DNA from: Cecembia calidifontis
GTDB taxonomy: Bacteria > Bacteroidota > Bacteroidia > Cytophagales > Cyclobacteriaceae
Direction of reading: 5' to 3'
Length of the DNA stretch: 64,000 bases
NCBI RefSeq assembly: GCF_004216715.1
Contig: NZ_SGXG01000001.1
Location: forward strand, 1,927,001 to 1,991,000
The stretch's first letter is position 1, and each line of letters starts with the position of its first letter. Shown here one piece after another: positions 53,022 through 61,975 of this stretch. The notes beneath the pieces were generated by a model. That model worked only from the letters and a program-made list of their open reading frames with translations, did not search any database and was not told the DNA's origin. Position numbers and translations under genes: made by a program.

Positions 53022-53234
53022 ATGAGAAAGCAAATTATTTATTTATTCGTCGCTTTTGGGTTGTTCTTTTCAGTTTCACTGCAACCTCTAAATGCTCATT
53101 GTTATTCATGTAACGGAGGAAAGAATGATGGATATTGTTTGGGGAATCAAATAAAAGCCTGTGTGGATGCAGGAAGTTGGTGGAATAGCAAGTGTGATTT
53201 AGCACCCACTTGTGCGGGTGTAAACCCAGGATAA
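53022..53234 (+). CDS. Small secreted Cys-rich peptide 3
   Basis: This 70-residue product has a signal peptide (MRKQIIYLFVAFGLFFSVSL, then QPLNA) and a mature part of about 45 residues with six cysteines (HCYSC, GYCLG, KACVD, SKCDL, PTCAG). It is rich in Gly and Asn. It has the same plan as peptides 1 and 2 but a different sequence. A lipoprotein follows, now displaced by IS4-type copy 2. The role is unknown; an NVEALD-like exported peptide is the nearest comparison. Confidence 0.75.
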   Translation: MRKQIIYLFVAFGLFFSVSLQPLNAHCYSCNGGKNDGYCLGNQIKACVDAGSWWNSKCDLAPTCAGVNPG

Positions 53235-53293
53235 GCTTTTAATCAAATGGCCACCTTGCTTAAGGATGGCCATTAGATTCCATTTAAATTACT

Positions 53294-54630
53294 TCAATGC
53301 TGTCCTAAATAATTTACAAGACAGATGTTTAGCTGTGTTTCTGCAATTTCTATTGTGATTTTATCTGTAATCCGGAAATAGAACCCCCTGTTGGCTTTTT
53401 TGAGGAGGTTTTTCATGGTCTTCAAAGGGTTTGTCCAGCCACTTTTGCAGCTCTATTTTAACGAATATGTTCAGTCTGATAAATGCAACCAGATTGGACA
53501 GATGCCATCCGAATTTAGCGGTTGCCTTCATCACTTTTAGGAGCAGAATGGTGATCAGCGCGGTCCATATCTGGATCATCACGGCATTTTTCGATGTTCC
53601 GATAAAGGTTTTGATATGGAGTAACTGCTTGATGTCCCTGAAGAAGATCTCAATCTCCCATCGGCACCGGTAAAGATCACCGATTGTCTTTGCTGACCAT
53701 TTGAAGTTATTGGTAATCAGTTCGACGGTCTGTCGGTTTTTTTCGTCCCATACAGCCACTCTTCTGAGTTTTCCGGGGTACTTCACTTTTGACTGCGGGT
53801 TTACCAGTTCAATTTCTTCGTCTATCAGTACTTCCTGTGCAGTATTTTCAGGGAGTCGACGTTCATTGATTGTGCTGAACTTAAGGTTATCCTTGTGCCT
53901 TATGACGAAAAAGACCCCCTTGCTGTCCCAAATGTTGAGCATCGGAAAGTCATTGTAATAGCGGTCCGCCACTATAACGGATCCTTTCTCCAAAGGAATA
54001 TCATAAGCGCCTTTATTGTCTGCCATACTTCCTTCTGTAATATTCACATAAACAGGGAGTTTCCCGTCATAGTCCAGAAGCGTATGCATCTTTACAGCAC
54101 CCTTTTTGGTCCTGAAGGTTGCCCAGTCAAACATCGAAAGGCAAAGACTTACCACCGTGGAGTCGAGCAGATAGACGGGAGCCTTGATCCGTAGTTTTAC
54201 CCTGCTCAGGGACGCCTGCTGTCCTAAATGCTTCAGAAGCCCGTAATACAGCTCCTTGAACAGGTCAGAGTCCCTGCGCTTGTTCTGATAACTGATACTG
54301 GACTTGGATGGTGCCTTGGCAATCCCCAGATGGTTGAGGTTCCCCGTGGCCGAACGCAGGCCGTTTGAAATATCCCTTACAGAAGTACTTTTGGCAAAAT
54401 GGCAAAAAAGCATGGAAACCAAATGCGTCCAGCTGTCAAAGCCTTTGCAGCCCTTGTCCGTTTGCTTCTCTTCAACCAGTTTCTTGAAAATTGAACGCTC
54501 GATTTTTTTAATAATCTGAGAAAACAATGTAATATTACTCATGGGAGGTTTATGTTTTTTGGTGCAAACCCAAAATAGCTATTTTGGGCAAAAAACCAGA
54601 CCTCTCATATTTTATTTAGGACGGTATTGA
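53294..54630 (-). mobile_element. IS4-type insertion sequence (1337 bp), copy 2
   Basis: It has the same ends as at 21325, with a 7-bp duplication AATTACT at 53287-53293 and 54631-54637. It lies between peptide 3 and its lipoprotein gene, interrupting a likely operon. Confidence 0.93.
53361..54542 (-). CDS. IS4-family transposase, copy 2 of the 1337-bp element
   Basis: This 393-residue transposase is identical in protein to the copy at 21392-22573, including the YREK segment DLYRCRWEIEIFFRDIKQ. No frameshift. Confidence 0.95.
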   Translation of the reverse strand: MSNITLFSQIIKKIERSIFKKLVEEKQTDKGCKGFDSWTHLVSMLFCHFAKSTSVRDISNGLRSATGNLNHLGIAKAPSKSSISYQNKRRDSDLFKELYYGLLKHLGQQASLSRVKLRIKAPVYLLDSTVVSLCLSMFDWATFRTKKGAVKMHTLLDYDGKLPVYVNITEGSMADNKGAYDIPLEKGSVIVADRYYNDFPMLNIWDSKGVFFVIRHKDNLKFSTINERRLPENTAQEVLIDEEIELVNPQSKVKYPGKLRRVAVWDEKNRQTVELITNNFKWSAKTIGDLYRCRWEIEIFFRDIKQLLHIKTFIGTSKNAVMIQIWTALITILLLKVMKATAKFGWHLSNLVAFIRLNIFVKIELQKWLDKPFEDHEKPPQKSQQGVLFPDYR

Positions 54631-54652
54631 AATTACTTGATTGTGATATTCA

Positions 54653-55801
54653 ATGAAACGAAAATTATTCTTCTTTTCTTTACTCATCTTATTTTTGGGT
54701 AGCAGTTGCTCAAAGAAAAAAGCTCAATTTGAAAACCTCTTGGAATTGCCTTTACCTTTTAAAACGTTTGAATTGAGGATTGATTCTTTATCTTCCTATA
54801 AAATCCTTTACCCGCAATATATTATAGAAAATTCCAAACAGAGATTAATCACCTTAAATTACAATTTAAACAGGTTGGATTTTTATAATCTGGATGAGGG
54901 GAGTTTGGAAAAATCGATTACCTATGACCCCAACCTTGATTTTTGGAAAATTTCCGGATATTCTTACGTCAATAAAGATTCTATTTTTTTGATCAATGAG
55001 GTCAATGATCTTTTTCTTACCAATTATGATGGGGAGATAAAGAGTAAAATAAATGTTAAAATCAGTTCAGTATTTGGGAAACCCCATATTATTCCAGGGT
55101 ATCTTGACCCGGTAATCTCAAAAAGCCATATTGAAATTCCAAATTATTTTGTTGCTCAAAAAGACATTCCCTCAAGGGTTCAATTTAATGATTGGGCTGA
55201 TGAATCTCTAAAAGTGGGGATTCAGGTAGAGGATGACTTTGTAGATGGTTATTATGGTATTTTTGAGTACCTGTATTGGACGTATCAGCAAGTAGGTGGT
55301 TTCTTTTATGTTAACTGGCCAAATCTAAGTGCAGTATATAAATATGACCTTAACTGGAGATTGGTTGAAAAAATTTACCTAAGCGGAAATGGTGATAAAA
55401 ACAACCGCTTAATCTTTAAGAGAGGACTTGCTCCGGAAGACTTGAGACAAAAGCCTACCCTTGCTGAGATGAGGGATATCTCATCCAATTATACCTCGAA
55501 CTTTGTTTTCCTGAATTTCCTGTTCAATCCTTATACGAATGAATTTTATAGAATAGTGGGCTATCCAATTGGATATAATGTCCTTGATATCTTTCAACTT
55601 GATTTTGAAAATTTGGAAAGGGATTATTCCATCATGGTTTTTGACAGAGACCTCAACTTCAAAAACGAATATGCTATTCCGAAAGGAAAGTATTTAATTC
55701 AATATGGGGCTTACTTTGTCACTCCAGATGGTTTGGCCATGCAAAGGGAAAATGAAGAAACTGATGATGTGGCAGTATTTGAGGTATTTAAGTTTGATTG
55801 A
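54653..55801 (+). CDS. DUF4221-like propeller lipoprotein, locus 3
   Basis: This 382-residue protein has a lipobox (LFLGSSC) and then a body with DUF4221-like strand repeats (LITLNYNLNRLDFYNLDEGS, SIFLINEVNDLFLTNYDGEI, VYKYDLNWRLVEKIYL). It is the lipoprotein partner of peptide 3. With the IS4 element removed, the gap between the two genes would be about 75 bases, similar to locus 1. Confidence 0.78.
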   Translation: MKRKLFFFSLLILFLGSSCSKKKAQFENLLELPLPFKTFELRIDSLSSYKILYPQYIIENSKQRLITLNYNLNRLDFYNLDEGSLEKSITYDPNLDFWKISGYSYVNKDSIFLINEVNDLFLTNYDGEIKSKINVKISSVFGKPHIIPGYLDPVISKSHIEIPNYFVAQKDIPSRVQFNDWADESLKVGIQVEDDFVDGYYGIFEYLYWTYQQVGGFFYVNWPNLSAVYKYDLNWRLVEKIYLSGNGDKNNRLIFKRGLAPEDLRQKPTLAEMRDISSNYTSNFVFLNFLFNPYTNEFYRIVGYPIGYNVLDIFQLDFENLERDYSIMVFDRDLNFKNEYAIPKGKYLIQYGAYFVTPDGLAMQRENEETDDVAVFEVFKFD

Positions 55802-55860
55802 GTTTTTATTGGGCTAAATAATTTCAGTGCGGTCAAATTTTGAAAAACTGGCAAAAAGAA

Positions 55861-55882
55861 AGGCAGCATTTTATGCTGCCTT
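55861..55882 (-). terminator. Terminator of the small basic protein gene
   Basis: AGGCAGCA-TTTTA-TGCTGCCT hairpin with TTTCTTTTTG on the minus strand, 27 bases after the stop at 55909. Confidence 0.7.
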
Positions 55883-55908
55883 GAATTTCTTTTAGGAGAA
55901 AAGTGGGA

Positions 55909-56052
55909 TTACTTTTCGAAGCTTTTTTTCAGCTCTTCAATATCCACATTCTTAATTACAGGCTTGGCGCTCAATTGTTTGATTTTGATAACCCTTGTAT
56001 TTTGACCTTGCCTCTTTCTTCTCAATTTTCTTTTTAAAGTAGTAACAGCCAT
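55909..56052 (-). CDS. Small conserved basic protein, 47 residues
   Basis: ATG 56052 opens MAVTTLKRKLRRKRQGQNTR, then KQLSAKPVIKNVDIEELKK, a short Arg/Lys-rich protein. It has its own terminator and is divergent from hisS. The composition suggests a nucleic-acid- or ribosome-binding role; this is inferred. Confidence 0.75.
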   Translation of the reverse strand: MAVTTLKRKLRRKRQGQNTRVIKIKQLSAKPVIKNVDIEELKKSFEK

Positions 56053-56140
56053 TGTATTATCTGTTTATGTGATCTCAAATGAAGCGCAAAATTACAATAA
56101 AATTTTGATTTTACTTAACTTTGGCCAAAATAAAATAATC

Positions 56141-57508
56141 ATGTCCGTTCAGAAACCAAGTTTGCCAAAAGGAACCCGGGATTTCGGGCCCGTCCAGATG
56201 GCAAGAAGAAATTATATCCTACAGACCATCAAAGAAACTTTTAGCCTTTTTGGCTTTCAGCAGATCGAAACACCCGCCATGGAAAACCTCAGCACCTTGA
56301 CCGGAAAATATGGGGACGAGGGGGATCAATTGCTTTTTAAGATTCTGAACAGTGGGGATTTTCTGAAGCATGTGGAGCCTTCTGACCTGGAAAAGGGAAC
56401 ATCAGCAGTGCTTCCCAAAGTATCTGAAAAAGGCCTCCGCTATGACCTGACTGTGCCTTTTGCCAGGTATGTGGTGATGAACCGAAATGAAATTACCTTC
56501 CCTTTCAAACGTTATCAAATTCAGCCCGTATGGCGTGCCGATAGACCTCAGAAAGGAAGATATAGGGAGTTCTATCAGTGTGATGCGGATGTAGTGGGTA
56601 CCGATAGCCTCGTCTGTGAGTTGGAAATCCTTTTGATGATCAAGCGTGTATTCTCCAAGTTGGGGATCGCTGATTACAGTATCAAAGTCAACAACAGGAA
56701 GATATTGACAGGATTGTCTGAGGTGATCGGGGAAAAAGGTCGGGAAGGTGAATTGTGTGTGGCCATAGATAAATTGGATAAGATAGGTTGGGAGAAGGTT
56801 CAGGAAGAACTGAATCAAAGGGGTTTTGGAGAAAGCTCAATTGAATTACTCAGTCCAATCATCACCTTAAAAGCGGACAACCAAAGCAAATTGGATTTTC
56901 TTAAAGGATTTTTGTCCAGTTCAGCAACAGGCTTAAAAGGTTTGCAAGAAATGGAGGAAGTTCTCCGGTTATTGGAGACTTTTGGGGAGACCCAGGATCA
57001 TGTCGATTTTGATGTGGTGTTGGCGCGGGGGCTTACCTATTATACGGGAGCAATTTTCGAGGTAAAGATCCACAATGTTTCTATCGGTTCAGTGAGTGGG
57101 GGAGGGCGTTATGACAACCTTACCGGAGTATTTGGATTGGAAGGAGTTTCCGGCGTAGGATTTTCTTTTGGAGTGGACAGGATTTATGATGTAATGGAGG
57201 AATTGGGTTTATTCCCTGAGCAGCATGCAGATCAGACCAAGGTATTGATCACCTATTTTGACAAAAAAGGATTTGATTATGGGCTTAAAATCTTGAACCG
57301 ATTAAGGCAGGCAGGCATTGCATCTGAATTATATCCGGATGAAACCAAAATCAAAAAGCAGTTTACTTATGCTGATAAGAAGAAGGTTCCCTATGTGGTG
57401 ATATTGGGAGACAATGAGATTAAAGAAAAAAATGTCAGTCTCAAAAATCTTATTTCAGGTAAACAGGAAGTCCTCAATGTAGAAGAAATGATTTCAAGGG
57501 TAGGATAG
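56141..57508 (+). CDS. hisS: Histidyl-tRNA synthetase
   Basis: The enzyme has 455 residues from ATG 56141 (MSVQKPSLPKGTRDFGPVQM). Class II motif 2 is RYQIQPVWRADRPQKGRYREF, and the HisA motifs LARGLTYYTGAIFEV and SVSGGGRYDNLTGVFG are present. The C-terminal anticodon domain follows (VLITYFDKKGFDYGLKILNR). A TAACTTTG -7 element lies at 56116-56123. The longer frame from 56069 lacks family support. Confidence 0.97.
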   Translation: MSVQKPSLPKGTRDFGPVQMARRNYILQTIKETFSLFGFQQIETPAMENLSTLTGKYGDEGDQLLFKILNSGDFLKHVEPSDLEKGTSAVLPKVSEKGLRYDLTVPFARYVVMNRNEITFPFKRYQIQPVWRADRPQKGRYREFYQCDADVVGTDSLVCELEILLMIKRVFSKLGIADYSIKVNNRKILTGLSEVIGEKGREGELCVAIDKLDKIGWEKVQEELNQRGFGESSIELLSPIITLKADNQSKLDFLKGFLSSSATGLKGLQEMEEVLRLLETFGETQDHVDFDVVLARGLTYYTGAIFEVKIHNVSIGSVSGGGRYDNLTGVFGLEGVSGVGFSFGVDRIYDVMEELGLFPEQHADQTKVLITYFDKKGFDYGLKILNRLRQAGIASELYPDETKIKKQFTYADKKKVPYVVILGDNEIKEKNVSLKNLISGKQEVLNVEEMISRVG

Positions 57509-57538
57509 TTTTTGGTTCTTGAATATTTTAAAATAAAA

Positions 57539-57567
57539 AATCCCCAGAAATTCGCTGGGGATTTTTT
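57539..57567. terminator. Bidirectional terminator between hisS and a minus-strand gene
   Basis: AATCCCCAG / CTGGGGATT stem with T-runs on both strands; it sits between the two convergent stops at 57508 and 57584. Confidence 0.8.
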
Positions 57568-57583
57568 GTGGAATTTTTGGGTT

Positions 57584-57865
57584 TTATTCCAGTTCCAGGA
57601 TACAATTGATCGGAATGCAGATGTCAGACTTAAGGCAGACAAACTCAGACCCTACTGCCCAGATAGTGGTATGGACCTGATATACTTTTTCATCTGCCGT
57701 TTCAAAAGTGATGTACACTTTATTTTTGAGAAGATTTCCCAAAGCCTGTGCCCGCATCAAATCAAAGTCCCTCTTCTTTCTGGCTTCAGGGTCAGAAAGC
57801 ACCTCTTTTCTGCAAAACTTTAATTGCTTTATCTGCTCCTTTTCGATTTTTTCTACGGTTTTCAT
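57584..57865 (-). CDS. Conserved hypothetical protein, 93 residues
   Basis: The protein has a charged N-terminal half (KIEKEQIKQLKFCRKEVLSD) and a strand-rich C-terminal half (KVYITFETADEKVYQVHTTI, FVCLKSDICIPINCILELE). Its length and style suit a Bacteroidota-conserved small cytoplasmic protein. The function is not recognised. Confidence 0.7.
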   Translation of the reverse strand: MKTVEKIEKEQIKQLKFCRKEVLSDPEARKKRDFDLMRAQALGNLLKNKVYITFETADEKVYQVHTTIWAVGSEFVCLKSDICIPINCILELE

Positions 57866-58077
57866 AAATAGGCCTGGTTTATTGATTGTTGATTTGAACT
57901 TTAAGGACTGAAAAATTCTGAAAAAAGTTTCATTTTAGCCATTAAATTTCCTTATAGTTTTTATTAAAGGAATTTTGTTTTTATAAACGGGGAATTGCGG
58001 AATAAATTGTGTGTTTGTCAATTTCGTTCAGTCCGTCAAAAAAGATTTATATTTGCCGGAATTAAATAGAAAAGCGC

Positions 58078-58410
58078 ATGTTTGATTTTATGAGTATCAT
58101 GAATAAGGTGAAAGAAGCCCAGGCCAAGATTAAGGAAGCCCAGGCAAAATTGGTTCACCTTAAAGCTGAGGGAGAGGCTGGAGCTGGGATGGTCAAAGTA
58201 GTGGTAAATGGAAACAGAAAGGTGGTCGCTATTCACATGGATGACTCTCTAGTAAATTTAGCTGATAAAGAAATGTTAGGAGACCTGATTGTTGCGGCTA
58301 CAAACAAGGCTATGGAGGAAATTGAAATAAAAATTAAAGAGGAGATGAAGTCGGCCACAGAAGGGATGATGCCCAATATTCCCGGAATGGATTTTGGCAA
58401 TATGTTTTGA
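58078..58410 (+). CDS. ybaB: YbaB/EbfC-family nucleoid-associated protein
   Basis: This 110-residue protein has the family centre GAGMVKVVVNGNRKVVAIHM and the C-terminal EEMKSATEGMMPNIPGMDF. It binds DNA as a dimer. A TATATTTG -7 element is at 58048-58055. The stop overlaps the glycosyltransferase ATG (ATGA), so the two are coupled. Confidence 0.93.
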   Translation: MFDFMSIMNKVKEAQAKIKEAQAKLVHLKAEGEAGAGMVKVVVNGNRKVVAIHMDDSLVNLADKEMLGDLIVAATNKAMEEIEIKIKEEMKSATEGMMPNIPGMDFGNMF

Positions 58411-59402
58411 TGCAAAAGGCCGCCATTGTCATATTGAATTATAATGGGGAGGAAACATTGAGGAGATTTCTCCCCTCTGTTCTCCAATTTTCAGTTTATC
58501 CCGTTTATGTCGCCGATAATGCCAGTACCGATAGCTCTTTAGATTTCTTGAAATCCAATTATCCAAATGTCCATTTGATTGCTTTAGATTTTAATTTCGG
58601 TTATGCAGGAGGTTATAACCAAGCATTGGAGCAGATAAAAGGAGAATTTGAATACTATATTCTGTTGAATTCTGACGTAGAGGTTACTGCTGGTTGGGAT
58701 GTTGGATTGGTAACTTATTTGGATGACAAACCAAATGTGGCAGGAGTACAGGGTAAAATTTTGTCTTATCAGTGCCCAAAGTACTTTGAGTATGCAGGAG
58801 CAGCCGGTGGATTTATTGATAATTTCGGTTATCCTTATTGTCGGGGGAGGTTTTTTGAAACTTTGGAAGAAGATTTGGGGCAATATGATGATGAGATCAG
58901 CGTAGACTGGGTTTCAGGCGCCTGTATGGCAATAAGGGCAGAACTGTTTCATAAATCAGGAGGCTTTGATGCTTCTTATTTTGCCCATATGGAAGAGATT
59001 GACTGGTGTTGGCGCTTGAGAAGAGAGGGGTATACGTTTAGGTATGTAAGTAATGTAAACGTATACCATATGGGCGGGGCTACACTTTCCCATGCCAACC
59101 CAAAAAAGACCTATTTGAATTTTAGAAACAACCTGGCTACACTTAAAAAAAATCTTTCAGGAAGTACTTGGGAAAAAGTTTATGTGTTGAGGGTGTTTTT
59201 GGATGCCCTAGCGTCAATTAATTTTCTATTGAAAGGAGGAGTTAAGCATGCAGTGATGGTGTTTAAGGCCCACAGGGACTATGGAAAAATGATTTCGCTA
59301 CCTATTAATCCTATAAAAGGAGACATCAAAGGAAACGGTAGGGTTAAATGCCTACTTTGGGATTATTACATTAGGGGAAAGAAACGATATTCAGAAATTT
59401 AA
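58407..59402 (+). CDS. Glycosyltransferase family 2
   Basis: This 331-residue GT-A fold enzyme carries AIVILNYNGEETLRRFLPSV, YVADNASTDSSLDFL and the metal-binding LLNSDVEV, plus the acceptor-side GFDASYFAHMEEIDWCWRLRR block (ED-type catalytic Glu/Asp). It probably transfers a sugar to a cell-surface glycan. It is translationally coupled to ybaB upstream. Confidence 0.95.
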   Translation: MMQKAAIVILNYNGEETLRRFLPSVLQFSVYPVYVADNASTDSSLDFLKSNYPNVHLIALDFNFGYAGGYNQALEQIKGEFEYYILLNSDVEVTAGWDVGLVTYLDDKPNVAGVQGKILSYQCPKYFEYAGAAGGFIDNFGYPYCRGRFFETLEEDLGQYDDEISVDWVSGACMAIRAELFHKSGGFDASYFAHMEEIDWCWRLRREGYTFRYVSNVNVYHMGGATLSHANPKKTYLNFRNNLATLKKNLSGSTWEKVYVLRVFLDALASINFLLKGGVKHAVMVFKAHRDYGKMISLPINPIKGDIKGNGRVKCLLWDYYIRGKKRYSEI

Positions 59403-59617
59403 TCGAAAAGAACTGGGTTGTTCATCTTTCTTAAATATTTCCTAACTTTCATCATCATTGCCATACTAACATATAAGATGATTGGAGAGCCCAGTGTAAT
59501 AAATGAGCTGTATATAAAGAAAAGACGTATGCTGTCTACAGGGAAGTTGAATTTCTCTCCCAATCTGGAACAAACTCCAAAAGCTCTTTCTTCTAAAAAC
59601 AGTTTGATCTTATTCAT
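59399..59617 (-). CDS. PspC-domain protein
   Basis: This 72-residue protein matches the PspC domain (ERAFGVCSRLGEKFNFPVDSIR, one membrane helix in YSSFITLGSPIILYVSMAMM). It is probably part of the envelope stress response. Its end overlaps the glycosyltransferase end by four bases on the opposite strand. Confidence 0.88.
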   Translation of the reverse strand: MNKIKLFLEERAFGVCSRLGEKFNFPVDSIRLFFIYSSFITLGSPIILYVSMAMMMKVRKYLRKMNNPVLFD

Positions 59618-59689
59618 AATAGCTGGTCCTTTACAAGGCTAAATGTAGTAAAAAAATCTGAATAAATTAAAAATACATTTCATTATCAA

Positions 59690-61480
59690 ATGTTTAAAAA
59701 TCTGCTGTTTTTATTTCTGTCGATTTCGCTTTTCTCCATCTTTTTTGGATGCAGTCCCAAAATAAATCTATATGAAAGCTTACTGGATGGATTGACTGCA
59801 GAACCCAGGTATTTGGCGCTGCACAGGGATTCAGTAAGGGTAAGGATTTCAGGATCCATACCAGTTCAATATTTGGATAATGAAATAAAAGTGCACCTTT
59901 TTCCCGAGTACCAGTATGGTAATGGAATCCTGAGGCTTGGAAGTTTTACTCTCTGTGAGGGAAAATCTTCAGAAACGCTTTCTGGTCCAAAAATAGATCA
60001 AACCATAATTTTTCCTTACATGGAGGGAATGGAAGTAGGGAATTTAGTCATCAATGCTGTGATAGAGAAAAATGGGGTCAATCATTCTCTTCCCGAGAAA
60101 ATTGTTGCGCTTGGGTTAAATACTGCGCCCTTGTTAGCAAGAATGGGCCAAATTACTCCGAATGAGCCTATCTTTCCCATAGGACTGTATATGACAAGTG
60201 GTGTTTCGGTAATAAATCCACTTGAGATAAGGGGGTATACGGTTCTATATAAATTAGGGTCAGATCAAATGGAAACCCAAGATTTGCCTTTGGATTTAAT
60301 GAATCTGCTGCAAGAAGGCGAACCAGGAAAACCTATAAGAAAAATAAGGATAACAGGATTGGTGTCACCCGAAAACCAAGAACTTTCTGATCCAAATTTG
60401 CCTATAAAAAGAGTATTACATTTAAAAAGTAAATTGACCGATCAAAATTTAGTTAAACAGGAACAAATAGAGGTGGATATCAGAAGAAAAGATTGGTTTG
60501 ATTTCAGGGTTTTGCTGGGAGGTTATTCAGGTATTGCCGATTCTGAAAGAGAGTCGTATTATGATATTCTGCAGGAAAGAACAGATTTTGAATCTCAGTT
60601 AAGGAAAATGAGACAGCTAAAGACATATAATAAGGTGTCAAGGGAGGTTTTTCCAAAATTGAGAGGGGTGAAAGTTGAAGTTGAATTGGAAAATACACGC
60701 TTATCTGATCATCAGATAGCCACACGTTTGTTTGAATTAATATCTTCGGGAACATCATTGGATGGGTTTTCCCCAGAACACCTTATATATGCGGCACAGT
60801 CTACCAATCTGCTTCATGAAAAAGAGGTTATTTATTCCAAGCTTCTTGAAATATCACCTTCGGAATCCATTTACAACAATCTTGGGGTTGTTTACTTGAA
60901 TCAGGCCCAGAGGGAATTGGATTCGGGTTTGAGAATGAGGCTTGTTGAAAAATCAGAATGGATGTTCAGGCAATCCCTTGAATTCAATACAACCTCCATC
61001 GCTTTACATAACTTAGGTAGGTCTTTGATTTTAAAGGGTGAATTTGCCGATGCCTATGTGGTTATTTCGGAGGCTTCCGGGCTGGAATGGGAAGAAAATA
61101 GCGAGGTTTTAAAGATAAACGAGGGATTGAGGGGAGCTTTAGATATCATAAATGGGGATTACAGACTGGCGACCATAAGACTATCCAAGTCAAAGAGGAA
61201 TGAAATCGACCTATTCAATATGGGATTGGCCTTTTTTTTGGCAGATGACCTCCGAAATGCTCAGGTTGCATTTGAGGATTGTGTATTTGCCAATAGGGAA
61301 TATGGTTATGGGTTTTATGGTTTGGCCATGATTGCGGCGCTGAACAGAGATCGACAAGTACTTTATGAAAATTTAGCTAAAGCGATTGAAAGATCTGAGT
61401 ATTTGAAAGATAGGGCACTTATAGATATTTTTTTTAGCCCCTACCGCGAAGAGAAGGCATTTCTTGATTTATTTGAATAA
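59690..61480 (+). CDS. TPR-containing lipoprotein
   Basis: This 596-residue protein has a lipoprotein signal (SISLFSIFFGC). Residues about 30-280 form a beta-rich part with no named domain. After residue 380 it has tetratricopeptide-like helices (SIYNNLGVVYLNQAQRELDS, SIALHNLGRSLILKGEFADA, NMGLAFFLADDLRNAQVAFE). This layout suits a periplasmic scaffold. It lies upstream of a SusC-like gene but is separated from it by about 490 bases. Confidence 0.85.
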   Translation: MFKNLLFLFLSISLFSIFFGCSPKINLYESLLDGLTAEPRYLALHRDSVRVRISGSIPVQYLDNEIKVHLFPEYQYGNGILRLGSFTLCEGKSSETLSGPKIDQTIIFPYMEGMEVGNLVINAVIEKNGVNHSLPEKIVALGLNTAPLLARMGQITPNEPIFPIGLYMTSGVSVINPLEIRGYTVLYKLGSDQMETQDLPLDLMNLLQEGEPGKPIRKIRITGLVSPENQELSDPNLPIKRVLHLKSKLTDQNLVKQEQIEVDIRRKDWFDFRVLLGGYSGIADSERESYYDILQERTDFESQLRKMRQLKTYNKVSREVFPKLRGVKVEVELENTRLSDHQIATRLFELISSGTSLDGFSPEHLIYAAQSTNLLHEKEVIYSKLLEISPSESIYNNLGVVYLNQAQRELDSGLRMRLVEKSEWMFRQSLEFNTTSIALHNLGRSLILKGEFADAYVVISEASGLEWEENSEVLKINEGLRGALDIINGDYRLATIRLSKSKRNEIDLFNMGLAFFLADDLRNAQVAFEDCVFANREYGYGFYGLAMIAALNRDRQVLYENLAKAIERSEYLKDRALIDIFFSPYREEKAFLDLFE

Positions 61481-61975
61481 GAACGTACTAAAAAAAAAGA
61501 ATTTTTTAAGTTCATTCCACTTTATTAAAAAAATCGAATAATCATTTTGCAAAAAAAATTTTTGTATTATTGTTTATTCTCTTAAATTAGATGCTGAGTA
61601 GTATAAAAGCCCAATATTACACTATAATAGTCAAGATTGACAAAATAACCTTGTATTGCATTGGACACTTAAATAGTTTAGAAACTTGACAATAAACCAA
61701 AATCTCGATGCCTATGACCATATTTCTTCTTTTTTATCCAGAGTAACAAAATCGTTTTAGCATTAATAAAACACTGGCATTTCAGCGATTTTAAGTTGAA
61801 ATTGTAGACGACAGCTTCAGCTGTTAGGTATAGTCAGCAATAGGAAATCAGAAACAAACTGAGCAAGCTATTGCAATTATTTTGCAAGTGTTTGCAAACG
61901 ATTGCGTGATTATCTTTAAATTAATTGCTTTCAAACCTTATCAATTAATAATTATTACCCAATCAATCTATGTTT
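61481..61975. other. Long promoter region of the SusC-like gene
   Basis: This stretch of about 495 bases has no gene. It includes the hairpin ACAGC-TTC-AGCTGT (61809-61823), the operator-like palindrome at 61884-61905 and a TATCTTTA -7-like box at 61911-61918. A long regulated leader is common before SusC genes. Confidence 0.55.
61884..61905. promoter_or_regulatory. LacI-type operator-like palindrome before the SusC-like gene
   Basis: The core GTTTGCAAAC (61889-61898 region) is a perfect palindrome extended on both sides by GCAA / TTGC, giving 18 symmetric positions of 22. It overlaps the likely -33 position of the TATCTTTA box, so a bound LacI- or similar repressor would block transcription. 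Function inferred. Confidence 0.5.
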
